Shown here: positions 53,923-63,823 of the stretch, one piece after another | Layout: every line of letters starts with the position of its first letter | How positions within the stretch are numbered: the first letter of the stretch is position 1 | From: Solibacillus sp. FSL W7-1464 | Lineage (GTDB): Bacteria; Bacillota; Bacilli; Bacillales_A; Planococcaceae | Assembly (NCBI RefSeq): GCF_038004425.1 | Contig: NZ_JBBORC010000001.1 | Span: forward strand, 2,705,001 to 2,769,000 | Direction: 5' to 3' | DNA length: 64,000 bases | Notes under the pieces: generated by a model | What the model was told of the DNA's origin: nothing | Databases searched by the model: none | What the model saw: the letters and a program-made list of their open reading frames with translations, nothing else | Program-made: the position numbers and the translations under genes

Positions 53923-54362
53923 GCGCGTTCCTCCATTAATCAATTTCACCTCGGTGTGATTACGCTCAGATTCGAGTCAGGTTTGCAGGATACGAATCAG
54001 TCGTCCGGCGCTTCTAACCTGATTTTCTTTTAAATACTCTTTGCCGAATCTGTTGCTCCAACCGGAGGCATCAACTTCTGGCGTGTGTTCAAAACGCACC
54101 GAAAGAAGTTACATTACGATTGTATGTTCTCCTTCTACTTTAGCGATTATTGCGGTGAATTGCCAACATAAACGCAATTTCTTCTTCAATAAAATTCATA
54201 TTCGCCACAATTAAGCAGGACACTAAGCGACTGTCGCTCCAAAGGACTTGGGCATCAGCAGGCAATATCCTCTAGTCGCAATGACTCATATCATCTAAAA
54301 CTTCACCTTATAATCCTTCTACAAACGGAAACCTTCCAAAACATGTATTCCCCGACTAAAAA
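53923..54362 (-). other. Unexplained 440-bp region upstream of polA
   Basis: It lies between the mcp terminator and polA and is richer in G+C than the surrounding intergenic DNA. It contains a GCGAC-A-GTCGC hairpin near 54227-54237, GATTCG/CGAATC arms near 53970-54000, a 19-codon frame at 54140-54199 and an AAGGAG element not followed by a usable start. It does not belong to the A/B/C repeat family. It may be another dispersed repeat, a leader RNA or gene remains. Confidence 0.4.
54140..54199 (-). CDS. Possible 19-residue peptide upstream of polA
   Basis: ATG at 54199 opens a frame encoding MNFIEEEIAFMLAIHRNNR and a stop; a GTG three codons earlier is also in frame. No good ribosome-binding site is present. 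The amphipathic composition looks protein-like, but chance is possible. Confidence 0.2.
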   Translation of the reverse strand: MNFIEEEIAFMLAIHRNNR

Positions 54363-54364
54363 GA

Positions 54365-54405
54365 AAAAATCCAGATGAATGCAATATAGCATAATCTGGA
54401 TTTTT
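54365..54405 (-). terminator. Terminator downstream of mcp
   Basis: AAAAATCCAGAT / ATCTGGATTTTT stem with a 17-nt loop and a T-run on the minus strand. Confidence 0.88.
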
Positions 54406-54463
54406 CCATCATTGGATTAAGTTCATTTAGTCTAGAAGTTATTTATACAATTAAAGAAAATCT

Positions 54464-56146
54464 TTATATTTTGAAGTGATTAATTTGTCCTTTTAACTTA
54501 ATAATCATTTCATTCAATTCGTGTGCGATACTCAGCATTTCTTCAGTCGATGCTGTCTGTTCTTCTATTGATGCAGCAATACTTTGAGAATGCTCATTGG
54601 ATTCTTCCAATGACTGAACCGTTACATCCGTTGTTTCAAGTACCAGATTAGAGTCCGTTGCGATGCCTTGGAATGCATCGGTTACATTTTGAATTTCATT
54701 TTTCATATTATCCACTAATTTAGAAATTGTATTAAATGTTTCAACAGCCGAATAGATCGTAATGCTTTCCTGCTCGATTTTTGTCACTACATTATTAATT
54801 GCAACAACAGATTCATTTGAGTCTTTCTGCATTTCATTAATCAACGTCGTAATGTCGCTCGCCGAATTCGCTGATTGTTCTGCCAATGAACGAACTTCAT
54901 CCGCTACTACTGCGAACCCCTTCCCGTATTCCCCGGCTCTAGCCGCTTCGATTGCCGCATTTAACGCAAGTAAGTTGATTTGATCTGAAATACTTGAAAT
55001 AATTTTCGTGATTTTACCAACTTCTAAAGAACGGCTATTCATTTGTTCTGTTTTCATTAATGACATTTTTGCCGTTTCATTAATTGTTTCGATTCCTGCA
55101 ACAGACTTATGAATAACTTCTATTCCTTGTGTTGCGACAGTATTGGTATCTATCGCCTCCTGTGCCACTATTTTCGTGACATTAGAAATTTCTGCAATTT
55201 TAAACGCAATCTGTTCTACTGCCACCCGGTTTTGAACAGCACCTTCTGTAATCAACTCAGTGCTAGAAGCAATCTCCTGAATCGCGCCCGATACCTGATT
55301 CGATGTAACTGTTAACTGTTCGACCGTTTCTTTCAAAATCGAAGAACCTTCCTCGACATGATCGGATGTGTCGACTACATGATAGATAGTCTCTCTCAAT
55401 TGCGACTGCATATCCGAGAAGCTAGTCGATAAACGACCGATTTCGTCATGATTATGAACTTCCAATTGTTTGGATAAATCACCCTGTGCCACAATTTCAG
55501 TGTGATTTAAAAGCTGATTTAAAGGATTCACAATTTTGTTTGAAACGATAACCGCTATAATTGAACCTATAATCAATGCAGCAAGCAGTGAAGCAAAAAT
55601 AATTGTAATTAACAATCTATTCAATTCATCAACAAAATCTGCATCCGCATCCAATCCCAGAACAGAATCCGTCCCGGGAATTTGAAGAAAGGTTGATTGA
55701 TGTTTACCATAATCATCTTCATAAATATCGCTCGCCACTATTTCCGTTGTGGAAAGTGCTGCTGTCTGATCTTCTGTAAAAGGAAGCGGTGTCAGGTAAT
55801 CTTCCGAATTCCCCAATACGAGAATAACTTCCTCTCCGTCGACTTTACTCATAATATAGGCATTTTCCAAATCAAACTCATTTTGGAAATCGGTTGTGAA
55901 TGCCAGTAATTTTTCATATGAAGCCTTGTTTTTCTTAGCATCATTCACTATACCCGTGTCAAAAAGCGTACTGAATTTTTCCATACTCAACAATAAGTTT
56001 TGATTATGCTGCGGAATGATCTGATTATTGATCAAATTGCTGGATACCAAGAATAGAACCGAACTAAAAACAATACCTAACAAAATAATCGGTACTAAAA
56101 TTCCTAATAAAATTCTGGTTTTTACTGAATTAAATTTTTTTAACAT
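54464..56146 (-). CDS. Methyl-accepting chemotaxis protein
   Basis: The 560-residue chemoreceptor has TM1 (~11-33), an extracellular sensor (~35-185) of about 150 residues, TM2 (~187-209), HAMP (~210-262) and a signalling domain. The hairpin tip reads [31 protein letters not shown]. It signals to CheA/CheW; the ligand is unknown. ATG at 56146 has only a weak upstream site. Single gene with its own terminator; no che genes nearby. Confidence 0.93.
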   Translation of the reverse strand: MLKKFNSVKTRILLGILVPIILLGIVFSSVLFLVSSNLINNQIIPQHNQNLLLSMEKFSTLFDTGIVNDAKKNKASYEKLLAFTTDFQNEFDLENAYIMSKVDGEEVILVLGNSEDYLTPLPFTEDQTAALSTTEIVASDIYEDDYGKHQSTFLQIPGTDSVLGLDADADFVDELNRLLITIIFASLLAALIIGSIIAVIVSNKIVNPLNQLLNHTEIVAQGDLSKQLEVHNHDEIGRLSTSFSDMQSQLRETIYHVVDTSDHVEEGSSILKETVEQLTVTSNQVSGAIQEIASSTELITEGAVQNRVAVEQIAFKIAEISNVTKIVAQEAIDTNTVATQGIEVIHKSVAGIETINETAKMSLMKTEQMNSRSLEVGKITKIISSISDQINLLALNAAIEAARAGEYGKGFAVVADEVRSLAEQSANSASDITTLINEMQKDSNESVVAINNVVTKIEQESITIYSAVETFNTISKLVDNMKNEIQNVTDAFQGIATDSNLVLETTDVTVQSLEESNEHSQSIAASIEEQTASTEEMLSIAHELNEMIIKLKGQINHFKI

Positions 56147-56517
56147 TTATCTTGCTCTTCAAAACAATTATGAAATTGTTTTAACCAAGCGTCCCCCCCA
56201 AATTTAGTTATTCGCATACAAGTTTTCTTCTTTTTCTACATATTTCATAATAAGATATAGTCATTTTGTGCCAGTGATTCACTACAAAAGAAAATGACAG
56301 CAAACGTCGCGCCCTGCTCGTAAGGAATACGACAACTTCTATGTATGGATCATTAATGAAAAAACACGCATTATTACCTAATTTTTCTGAATATATAAGT
56401 ATTTTTACCCTAAAAAAAATCATTTTATTCTATGCACAAATGACTATGCTTGTTATATTATACACATTTTTTTAAATTTGCCTATTTATTTTCAATTTCT
56501 TTAAATAATCTTGTTAT
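56147..56517. other. Intergenic region upstream of mcp
   Basis: AT-rich, no supported gene. It holds a perfect inverted repeat AAAACAATT-ATGA-AATTGTTTT (56161-56182) close to the mcp start that could be an operator or leader hairpin. No c-di-GMP riboswitch was found. Confidence 0.4.
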
Positions 56518-56551
56518 AAAAAAAACCGCATGGGATAAAATCCCCCGCGGT
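56518..56551 (-). terminator. Terminator downstream of the 146-residue membrane protein gene
   Basis: ACCGCGGGGGAT / ATCCCATGCGGT stem (imperfect) followed on the minus strand by eight T residues. Confidence 0.8.
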
Positions 56552-56559
56552 CTAATTAT

Positions 56560-57000
56560 CTATTTAATTTTATTTTTGAACTTCACAACATGTACACCGT
56601 TTTTTTCTTCTTTATAAAAAATTTCTTCAAAAATAACCGTTAATAAAAATGCATTTAAAAATGGAATGATGACATACATCGGCATCCCGCCTAAATCGTA
56701 TGGCATTAACCCGCGCGCAAATACTTCTACGAATCCAATCTGTGTGAAATAAAAGATCATGCCAATACCTACTTGCCAAATTGGTCGTTTATCTTCACGT
56801 TTTTCAAACCATAATACTTTTTTGAATGAATCCCGTACATCTTCTGCAATAAATAAACTTAATACTAAAATAGCAATAAATAAAATTGGTATATGAAAAA
56901 TTTCCACCTTCACGAAATTAATATTAGATTGATAAAAAAGCGCCGTTACAGATGTTGCCATAATAAAAGCGATTAAACTATTCTGTATTACTTTACTCAA
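56560..57000 (-). CDS. Small integral membrane protein, unknown function
   Basis: A 146-residue protein with three to four hydrophobic helices (about 8-25, 35-53, 75-95 and 107-125). It has a charged cytoplasmic loop (EDVRDSFKKVLWFEKREDKR) and a lysine-rich C-terminus. Family not recognised. The start is TTG at 57000 with GGGGGAG 8 nt upstream, and a terminator follows, which supports a real gene. Single-gene unit between mcp and hflC. Confidence 0.65.
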   Translation of the reverse strand: MSKVIQNSLIAFIMATSVTALFYQSNINFVKVEIFHIPILFIAILVLSLFIAEDVRDSFKKVLWFEKREDKRPIWQVGIGMIFYFTQIGFVEVFARGLMPYDLGGMPMYVIIPFLNAFLLTVIFEEIFYKEEKNGVHVVKFKNKIK

Positions 57001-57116
57001 ACTTCGCCACTCCCCCTGTATGAACTAACTATACTATAGTATAACAGTAAAATAATAGTTTCCAATAATATAATTTGAAAATTTAATGAAGTTAAATAAT
57101 GTAATTTTTTCCACAC

Positions 57117-57155
57117 AAAGAAAAAGCCATTTGGAACGGTTACATTCCAAATGGC
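57117..57155 (-). terminator. Terminator downstream of hflC
   Basis: GCCATTTGGAA / TTCCAAATGGC perfect stem, 8-nt loop, T-rich tail on the minus strand. Confidence 0.92.
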
Positions 57156-57166
57156 CTTCACATATT

Positions 57167-58240
57167 TTAATCCAATTGACCGGATAAAAGTTTAGCATAT
57201 GGCGAGTCTGACGGGATAATAATCATTGTCTCATTGCCGATTGTTTTCTTGTATGATTCCAACGTTCTGAATAGACTGTAGAATTCCGGGTCTTTCGAGT
57301 AAGCGGCATTATAGATTTGTGCAGCCTGTGCTTCACCCTCTGCACGGATGACAGATGCTTCTTTATTTGCTTTCGCAAGTGTTACCTGTACTTCCTGATC
57401 TGTTTTTGCCTCTTTACTGCGCTTTTCCGCATCCCCTTCAGAAAGATACTTTTGCGCAATCGATTGACGTTCCGAAACCATTCTTGTATAAACAGACTGC
57501 TCGTTTTCCTCCGGTAAATCCGTACGGCGAATACGGACATCAATTACTTCAATACCGAAATTGGCTGAATCGATTAACTCATTGACACGCTGTGTAACAC
57601 GGTCATTAATATTCCCGCGTTTCGAATCTTTTTCATTAATAATATCGCCGTATTCCGTCTGACCGAACTCTGTACGAAGTGCCGAATAAATGAATTCCTC
57701 CATACGATTCTCCGCATTCAGCAACTGTCCGGCATTTGAAATTAACGCCTTTGGATCCGTAACACGCCAAACCGTATAGTTATCGATTATAATTCGCTTT
57801 TTATCCTTCGTACTGATCTCTTCTTCTGTCATATCATGTGTCATTAAATTGCTTGGAAGAGTCGTCACACTTTGAATGAACGGGATTTTCATATGAAGTC
57901 CAGGTTCACTTTCGTACTTCACTACTTCCCCGAACTGGCGAACTACTTTATATTCGTTTTCTTTTACGATATACAGATTCGCAAATACGATGATTAATAC
58001 AGCAAATACAACAGTTAATACAATTGCAGAAGATACCCATTGCTTTACATTTATCGGCTTTTTATCTTTCTTTAATGGTGTAGGTGCTTTTTTGGCTTTT
58101 GTCTCACCATTATTTACTTGTTGATCAGAATCATTTGCTTTCGGTACTTCCTTAACTTCTTTCGATCCTTTTTTGTTGCCGAACAGTTTTTTCACAAATT
58201 CATCTAAATCGCCATCAAAATTATTTTTGTTGTTACTCAT
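57167..58240 (-). CDS. hflC: SPFH-family protein HflC
   Basis: The 357-residue protein has a charged cytoplasmic N-terminal extension (1-~67, Lys/Asp-rich), one membrane helix (~68-92: WVSSAIVLTVVFAVLIIVF), the SPFH/band-7 domain (VKENEYKVVRQFGEVV onward) and a coiled-coil helix (AKANKEASVIRAEGEAQAAQ). With HflK it forms a large cage around FtsH in E. coli. Such a long N-terminal extension is more typical of HflK, so the subunit names could be exchanged. ATG overlaps the hflK stop (ATGA). Confidence 0.88.
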   Translation of the reverse strand: MSNNKNNFDGDLDEFVKKLFGNKKGSKEVKEVPKANDSDQQVNNGETKAKKAPTPLKKDKKPINVKQWVSSAIVLTVVFAVLIIVFANLYIVKENEYKVVRQFGEVVKYESEPGLHMKIPFIQSVTTLPSNLMTHDMTEEEISTKDKKRIIIDNYTVWRVTDPKALISNAGQLLNAENRMEEFIYSALRTEFGQTEYGDIINEKDSKRGNINDRVTQRVNELIDSANFGIEVIDVRIRRTDLPEENEQSVYTRMVSERQSIAQKYLSEGDAEKRSKEAKTDQEVQVTLAKANKEASVIRAEGEAQAAQIYNAAYSKDPEFYSLFRTLESYKKTIGNETMIIIPSDSPYAKLLSGQLD

Positions 58241-59208
58241 TCACTTTTGCTCCCTTCTTTTTTCTCTTCTGTAGAAGGAGGTGTCGTTTGCATTGGCTGA
58301 ATCGGCAAGTACTTCATCGTACCACTGCCGTCATCATTCATAATATAAATTTGGGCATTCGGTAAAACTGCCTCCAATGTTTCGAGCACTAATCGTTCAC
58401 GTGTAATATCCTTATTCAGTCGGTATTCATCATAAAGCTGGTTAAATAGCGCTACTTCACCTGTCGCTTGCTCGATACGCGTAGCCTTTTCACCTTCTGC
58501 TTTTGAAAGAATTGCAGCTGCTTCACCAACCGCTTCACTAACACGCTGGTTTTCATACTTTTCAGCTTCGTTAATCTTTGTATTTTTTGTCTCCCGTGCA
58601 TCGGTTACATCTGTGAATGCTGCACGTACTTCCTCATTCGGAACTTCTACATCCTGCAGCTTTACTCCTAAAACTCCAATACCAATATCGTATTTATCGA
58701 TTAACGATACTAGCAATTCACGTGTCTCTGCTTCAATATCCGCTTTACCATCCGTTAATGCCTCATCGATTGTCGAGCTGCCAATGATTGAACGTATCGC
58801 ACTGGATGTCGCATTATGTAAAATTGTTCGCGGCTCCTGTGAACTAAATAAATATTTTTTTGGCTCAACAATACGCCATTGAACTACAAGATCTGTTAAA
58901 ACAATATTTTCATCACCTGTAATCATTTTTGTTTCTTTATCGAATGTTTCCACCGTTCCATCCGGATTTTGCTTATAGCCGAACTGTAAACTGTATGTTT
59001 CTTTTGATAAAATCTCTACAGACTGAATTGGCCACGGCAATTTAAAATGAAGTCCTGAATCTTGTATTGTTTCATCCGCTTGACCAAATGTAATCACTAC
59101 TGCCTGTTCCGATTCATCTACTGTATACCAGGATGTCGTCACAACAATAACTGCTACAACAGCCATGAGAATAAGTGCTACCCACATTAATGTTCTTTTT
59201 ACACTCAT
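58237..59208 (-). CDS. hflK: SPFH-family protein HflK
   Basis: The 323-residue protein has an N-terminal membrane helix (~7-27), a band-7 domain (YTVDESEQAVVITFGQADET; LHFKLPWPIQSVEILS) and a C-terminal coiled coil (EAVGEAAAILSKAEGEKATR). The P-W-P-I motif and DLVVQWRI resemble HflK. It works with HflC at the membrane, probably on protein quality control. ATG follows GGAGG. First gene of the hflK-hflC operon. Confidence 0.88.
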   Translation of the reverse strand: MSVKRTLMWVALILMAVVAVIVVTTSWYTVDESEQAVVITFGQADETIQDSGLHFKLPWPIQSVEILSKETYSLQFGYKQNPDGTVETFDKETKMITGDENIVLTDLVVQWRIVEPKKYLFSSQEPRTILHNATSSAIRSIIGSSTIDEALTDGKADIEAETRELLVSLIDKYDIGIGVLGVKLQDVEVPNEEVRAAFTDVTDARETKNTKINEAEKYENQRVSEAVGEAAAILSKAEGEKATRIEQATGEVALFNQLYDEYRLNKDITRERLVLETLEAVLPNAQIYIMNDDGSGTMKYLPIQPMQTTPPSTEEKKEGSKSE

Positions 59209-59312
59209 CGTATAAAGCCTCCTTACTTTTCAATTTCTTCTTACTTCTACGGGATACCAATTGTAAAAGTTTCATATTTTTTCAAATTGAGTAGGCAAAA
59301 ATTTCAAACACG

Positions 59313-59353
59313 AAAAAACTGCGCAGTAAGCCTTCATTTTTCTGCGCAGTTTC
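59313..59353 (-). terminator. Terminator downstream of phoR
   Basis: AACTGCGCAG / CTGCGCAGTT stem with a T-run on the minus strand, about 120 nt after the phoR stop. Confidence 0.88.
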
Positions 59354-59476
59354 TTCATTATAATATTTTAATCTTTGCTAAGCGTTACTTTCTTTTAGAA
59401 ACGGGGGTTTCTATTAAGAACTATAACACCGCAATATAAAGTTCAATTGAATGTTTTGTAAATATAATGTTAAATT

Positions 59477-61015
59477 TTAATCTTTCAATGGCAGAAATAC
59501 TTTAATGCTTGTCCCTTTTCCTACTTCACTTTCTACCATGATTTTACCGTTATGTGCTTCAATCAAATGTTTCACGATAGACAAACCAAGACCTGTCCCC
59601 CCCGAATTTCGGCTTCGGGCCCGGTCCACCCTGTAAAATCGCTCAAAAATACGGGAAATCTCCGCTTTTTCAATACCGATTCCTTCATCTTTCACTTCAA
59701 ATATCCCGTATTGATCATTGGCACTAATACGCAGTGTAACGGTTGTTTCTTCTTTAGAATAGGCAATCGCATTATTAATTAAGTTCGTAAAAATTTGCAT
59801 CAGACGATTGACATCACCTAAAATAACCGCATCCTGCTCTATCTCCACATCAAACTGCATATTTTTATTTTCCAATTGCGCGCTTGTCAAATCAACAACC
59901 CGAACTAAAATATCCTGCAGCTTTGTCGGCACTACATCGAGTGTAAAGCCATGTCGTTCAATTTTTGATAGCTCGAGCAAATCATTGACGAGCACCTGAA
60001 TCCGATTGCTTTCATCATGTATAATCGTCAAAAAAGATAACAGCATCTGCTCATCTTTAAATGCACCGTCCAGAAGTGTCTCGGAAAATCCTTTAATCGA
60101 TGTAATAGGTGTACGGAGCTCATGCGAAACATTCGCTACGAAATCTTTACGAATCTGCTCCAATCGCACAAGTTCACTTATATCATGCATAACAATTACG
60201 ACACCCAGCCAGCGTCCATGTTCCCCAACAACCGGCGCTCCGTAAACTTGCTCATAATATTCTTCATTTGCGATTTCCATTTCAAGCTGCTGTCGATATG
60301 GTAATTCTGTTAAAAATACATGATCGATAAACTTTTCAAGCTCTTTCGGCAATCCGAGCATCATAAAATTCTTGCCAATGAGTTTTTCTTTAGGCAGCTC
60401 AAACAATGTTTGGAATTTCCTGTTCACAATTGAAATATTGCCTTCGCGGTCAATCATCATTAATGCACTGCCCATATTCTCGATTAAAGTTTTCAGACGC
60501 TCTTCTTCAATTGCTCTTGTTTTTGTAATATCCTGTAAATTACGCGCCAAAATATTAACTGAATTTCTTAGCTCGACAATCGTAGTCGGTCCATTCGCAA
60601 AAGCGCGAGCACGATAATTCCCTTTTGAGAGCTCTCTGGCAGTTTTCGTAATATTAATAATCGGTGTAATAAAATTGCTCACAACACGGTATGCCATAAA
60701 GCTCATAATGACTAAGCCGCCTAATAATAATGCGGCAATAATTAAATAGATTTTTTGCTTTGTACTTTGCAGTCCTTCTGTATGCCGATCAATTGCATAA
60801 GTGCCTATAATGGCTTCTTTCTGGGTTTCAGTAAGTTCAATCTGTTCCTGAACGATCACTTGCTCCAATTGCTGTTCAGAATCCTTTGTTACCTCATGGA
60901 CAAACTCATCTGCGAAAAATGGAAAAAGCTGCCCTATGAACAGCCCTAGAACAGCTAAACTTGACCCAATTACTAAAATAAACGAATAAAATAAACGATT
61001 TTTCATTGCGTTCAT
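59477..61015 (-). CDS. phoR: Two-component sensor histidine kinase PhoR
   Basis: The 512-residue kinase has TM1 (~8-32), a short extracytoplasmic loop of about 55 residues, TM2 (~90-112), HAMP (~113-165), PAS (~172-280), HisKA with His298 in FVANVSHELRTPITSIKGF and HATPase_c (G-x-G boxes near the end). It responds to phosphate limitation through PhoP in Bacillus. B. subtilis PhoR is longer and has a larger extracytoplasmic domain, so sensing may differ. ATG shares one base with the phoP stop (TAATG). Confidence 0.88.
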   Translation of the reverse strand: MNAMKNRLFYSFILVIGSSLAVLGLFIGQLFPFFADEFVHEVTKDSEQQLEQVIVQEQIELTETQKEAIIGTYAIDRHTEGLQSTKQKIYLIIAALLLGGLVIMSFMAYRVVSNFITPIINITKTARELSKGNYRARAFANGPTTIVELRNSVNILARNLQDITKTRAIEEERLKTLIENMGSALMMIDREGNISIVNRKFQTLFELPKEKLIGKNFMMLGLPKELEKFIDHVFLTELPYRQQLEMEIANEEYYEQVYGAPVVGEHGRWLGVVIVMHDISELVRLEQIRKDFVANVSHELRTPITSIKGFSETLLDGAFKDEQMLLSFLTIIHDESNRIQVLVNDLLELSKIERHGFTLDVVPTKLQDILVRVVDLTSAQLENKNMQFDVEIEQDAVILGDVNRLMQIFTNLINNAIAYSKEETTVTLRISANDQYGIFEVKDEGIGIEKAEISRIFERFYRVDRARSRNSGGTGLGLSIVKHLIEAHNGKIMVESEVGKGTSIKVFLPLKD

Positions 61016-61725
61016 TATTTTTTTGGCTCCTCAAATTTATAACCTAAACCACGGATTGTTTTAATAAACAATGGTTTACGACTATTTTCTTCGATTTTAT
61101 CCCTTAGATGACTAATATGTACGTCTACGATTCGAGTATCTCCGGCAAAATCATAGTTCCATACAGCACTAAGCAACTGATCTCGCGTTAATACGCGGTT
61201 TTTATTTTCAAGTAAGTAAACGAGGAGTTCAAATTCTTTCGGCGTGAATTCCAAAGACTCTTCATCGATAAATGCTTCAAATCGTTCAGGGAAAACTTTT
61301 AAATTGCCGAATGAATAGACAACTTCACTCGATTCAACTGTTTCTTCCACTACCGGTCCAGAAAAACGTCGCAATACAGCCTTCACACGGGCAATTACTT
61401 CACGCGGGCTGAATGGCTTTGTCATATAATCGTCAGCACCGAGCTCCAAACCTAATACTTTATCAAATTCATCGTCTCTCGCAGTCAGCATAATAATCGG
61501 TATATTGATGCGCAAACGTCGTAATTCTTTACAAACTTCAACACCATCAAGTTTTGGCAGCATTAAATCCAATAAAATCAGATCCGGTGTTTGTGCTACT
61601 GCTGTATCAAGACCCGCCTGACCATCATGGGCCAATAGAACGTCAAAACCTGCTTGTTCCAAGTTATATTTTAATAATGTTGCAATTGGCATTTCATCTT
61701 CTACTACTAAAACTGTTTTAACCAT
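61015..61725 (-). CDS. phoP: Response regulator PhoP
   Basis: A 236-residue OmpR-class regulator. The receiver domain has the phospho-accepting Asp53 (LILLDLMLPKLDG), the acidic pair E9/D10 and K102-type switch (YMTKPFSPRE). A C-terminal winged helix follows (SLEFTPKEFELLVYLLENKN; VDVHISHLRDKIEEN). It controls the phosphate starvation regulon. ATG at 61725 follows TTGGAGGAA. The pair is near polA as in B. subtilis, but mcp, a membrane protein gene and hflKC lie between. Confidence 0.92.
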   Translation of the reverse strand: MVKTVLVVEDEMPIATLLKYNLEQAGFDVLLAHDGQAGLDTAVAQTPDLILLDLMLPKLDGVEVCKELRRLRINIPIIMLTARDDEFDKVLGLELGADDYMTKPFSPREVIARVKAVLRRFSGPVVEETVESSEVVYSFGNLKVFPERFEAFIDEESLEFTPKEFELLVYLLENKNRVLTRDQLLSAVWNYDFAGDTRIVDVHISHLRDKIEENSRKPLFIKTIRGLGYKFEEPKK

Positions 61726-62086
61726 TATAAGTTCCTCCAAAATCGATTTGAAACCCCCATCTCAAAATCAATCTTCCAGTGGTTGGCTATCAACTATTTC
61801 GTAAATATGTACTGATTAGAGCACTAAGTTCATAGTAACAACTTTTTTTGAAAAGTACAATTATTCCTCTGTCCAGCAACTTATTTATCCATTATTAACT
61901 ACTGCAATCTTTAATTCTTACTAATTCTATAAGGAAAATTACTTTCACTATTGACTGAATATTTATTATTATGGTAACATTTAGAAAAATTGCTTGTGCT
62001 GTTGATGAATTGACAGTGAAAATTTTTTAAAAACAATTCCGAGTAATTCAATATGTTAAGTATTTTAACGGAAAGTAGGTGCTTCC
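61726..62086. other. Divergent intergenic region phoP / ssuB
   Basis: 361 bp, AT-rich. It contains the ssu promoter candidate at 61951-61980. A second weak TTGACA lies at 62009-62014. No riboswitch or SAM/T-box leader was recognised in front of the sulfonate operon. Confidence 0.4.
61951..61980 (+). promoter_or_regulatory. Candidate promoter of ssuBAC
   Basis: TTGACT (61951-61956), 18 bp, TAACAT (61975-61980), 106 nt upstream of ssuB. Confidence 0.45.
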
Positions 62087-62860
62087 ATGACAAATGGAAT
62101 CAATATTGAGTTAGTAAATTTAACAAAAAGTTTCGGTGAAAAACAAGTGTTAAAGGATATTAATCTAACAATTCCCGCAGGACAATTTGTTGCAATCGTC
62201 GGGAAAAGCGGATGCGGAAAAAGTACGCTTCTTCGTATTATTGCTAATTTAGAACAAAAAACTGCCGGGGAATCATTAAAGGACGGTATTCAACAGGAAG
62301 ACTTTTCAGGTGTTCGCGTCATGTTCCAGGAAGATCGTTTACTCCCATGGCTGTCTGTTTTAGAAAATGTAGGAGTTGGCACAGAGTTGAAAAAGGATTG
62401 GCAGCCGCTCGCTTTAAAGTCACTTGAACACGTAGGTTTAAAAGACCGTGCAAAAGAGTGGCCACATGTACTGTCAGGAGGCCAAAAACAACGTGTTGCA
62501 TTAGCACGTGCGCTCAGTGCACAGCCGAGACTTTTATTATTGGATGAACCGCTTGGTGCTTTGGATGCATTGACACGACTGGAAATGCAAAATTTAATTG
62601 AACAATTATGGTTAAGTCAAAAATATACATCGTTACTTGTGACACATGATGTGGCAGAGGCAATTACATTGGCAGATCGAATTATTTTAATCGAGGACGG
62701 GAACGTGGCTTTGGATTTGCCGGTAAAACTTCCTCGTCCAAGAACGCGGTCAAATCCGCAATTTGCGGAGCTTGAGGAAATTCTGCTTCAACATTTATTG
62801 GGACGACAAACAAAAACAGAAACACCTATCAAACAAAAAGAATTACAGGCAATTATATAA
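62087..62860 (+). CDS. ssuB: Aliphatic sulfonate ABC transporter ATP-binding protein
   Basis: The 257-residue ATPase has Walker [10 protein letters not shown] (39-47), the SsuB/TauB-typical [19 protein letters not shown], signature LSGGQKQR and Walker [13 protein letters not shown]. It powers uptake of sulfonates (or a related nitrate/taurine-type substrate) as a sulfur source. ATG at 62087 lies after an AGTAGGTG element. First gene of an operon with the binding protein and permease. Confidence 0.88.
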   Translation: MTNGINIELVNLTKSFGEKQVLKDINLTIPAGQFVAIVGKSGCGKSTLLRIIANLEQKTAGESLKDGIQQEDFSGVRVMFQEDRLLPWLSVLENVGVGTELKKDWQPLALKSLEHVGLKDRAKEWPHVLSGGQKQRVALARALSAQPRLLLLDEPLGALDALTRLEMQNLIEQLWLSQKYTSLLVTHDVAEAITLADRIILIEDGNVALDLPVKLPRPRTRSNPQFAELEEILLQHLLGRQTKTETPIKQKELQAII

Positions 62861-62873
62861 GGAGGCATTACAA

Positions 62874-63812
62874 ATGAAAAAACTATTATCTGTCTTTTTA
62901 CTTTTAATCTTATCTATTATTTTAGTCGGGTGCTCGTCATCGAATGCCGAAAATAAAAAGGTTCGAATCGGTTATCAAAAAAACGGGACTACATTGTTAT
63001 TAAAGGCGAATGGAGAACTTGAATCACGTTTAAAAGAATTAGGCTATTCAGTGGAATGGTCTGAATTCAATACTGGAAGTTCCATTATGGAAGCATTAAA
63101 CTCAGGAGCAATTGATTTTGCCAATGCAAGTGATGCCCCTTCCATGATGGCATTATCAAAGGGTATGAATTTCAAATATATCGCAGGTGAAGAATCATCT
63201 CCTCAAACAGAAGGGATTTTAGTAAAAAATGATAGCTCAATTCAGTCAATCGAACAATTAAAAGGCAAAAAGATTGCATACAATAAAGCTTCCATCTCCG
63301 AATATTTACTAGTTACTGCTCTGGAAACAGTTAATCTGACACTGGATGATGTAGAATCCGTTATTTTAAGTCCTGCCGATGCGACGATAGCATTTCAAAA
63401 CGGTGAGGTTGACGCCTGGGTTACGTGGGATCCGTATATGACGGTTTCCGAAAGTAAAGGCAATCGAATTTTAGCTACAGGCGAAGGCATTGTGGAACAT
63501 CGCGGCTTCTACTATGCATCTGATAAATTTATTGAATCCAACAAAGAAGCAGTAGTTGCCTATGTGGAAGAACTATCTAAAGTCGGTGAAGCCATCGATA
63601 CAGATTCAAGCGATGCAGCTGAAATTCTTGAAGAGAATACAGGTATCGCTGCTGATGTTTGGGTAACAAGCTTAGCCCGCCGTTCATCTGTCGCTACTTA
63701 TCTGGATGAAGCTGCACAGGCAGATTTACAAAGATTAAATGAAGATCTTTATGACATTGGGTTAACGACTGATCTTGTAGAAAATCTCGAAAACTATATT
63801 TGGAAACCATAA
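62874..63812 (+). CDS. ssuA: Aliphatic sulfonate ABC transporter substrate-binding lipoprotein
   Basis: A 312-residue lipoprotein with signal MKKLLSVFLLLILSIILVGC (Cys20) and the SsuA/NMT1-like binding fold: VRIGYQKNGTTLLLKANGEL, FNTGSSIMEALNSGAIDFA and AWVTWDPYMT. ATG follows AAGGAGG, 13 nt after ssuB. The KNG segment near the start is common in sulfonate-binding proteins. The exact ligand is not proven by sequence. Confidence 0.88.
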   Translation: MKKLLSVFLLLILSIILVGCSSSNAENKKVRIGYQKNGTTLLLKANGELESRLKELGYSVEWSEFNTGSSIMEALNSGAIDFANASDAPSMMALSKGMNFKYIAGEESSPQTEGILVKNDSSIQSIEQLKGKKIAYNKASISEYLLVTALETVNLTLDDVESVILSPADATIAFQNGEVDAWVTWDPYMTVSESKGNRILATGEGIVEHRGFYYASDKFIESNKEAVVAYVEELSKVGEAIDTDSSDAAEILEENTGIAADVWVTSLARRSSVATYLDEAAQADLQRLNEDLYDIGLTTDLVENLENYIWKP

Positions 63813-63823
63813 GAGGTGAGATA

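Noticed and set aside
56147-56420. c-di-GMP riboswitch in front of the chemoreceptor gene
   Set aside because: These often precede mcp genes, but the conserved core bases and paired elements were not found.
56208-56423. 71-codon frame upstream of mcp, minus strand
   Set aside because: No convincing ribosome-binding site, irregular composition (clusters of Arg and Phe) and no terminator; treated as chance.
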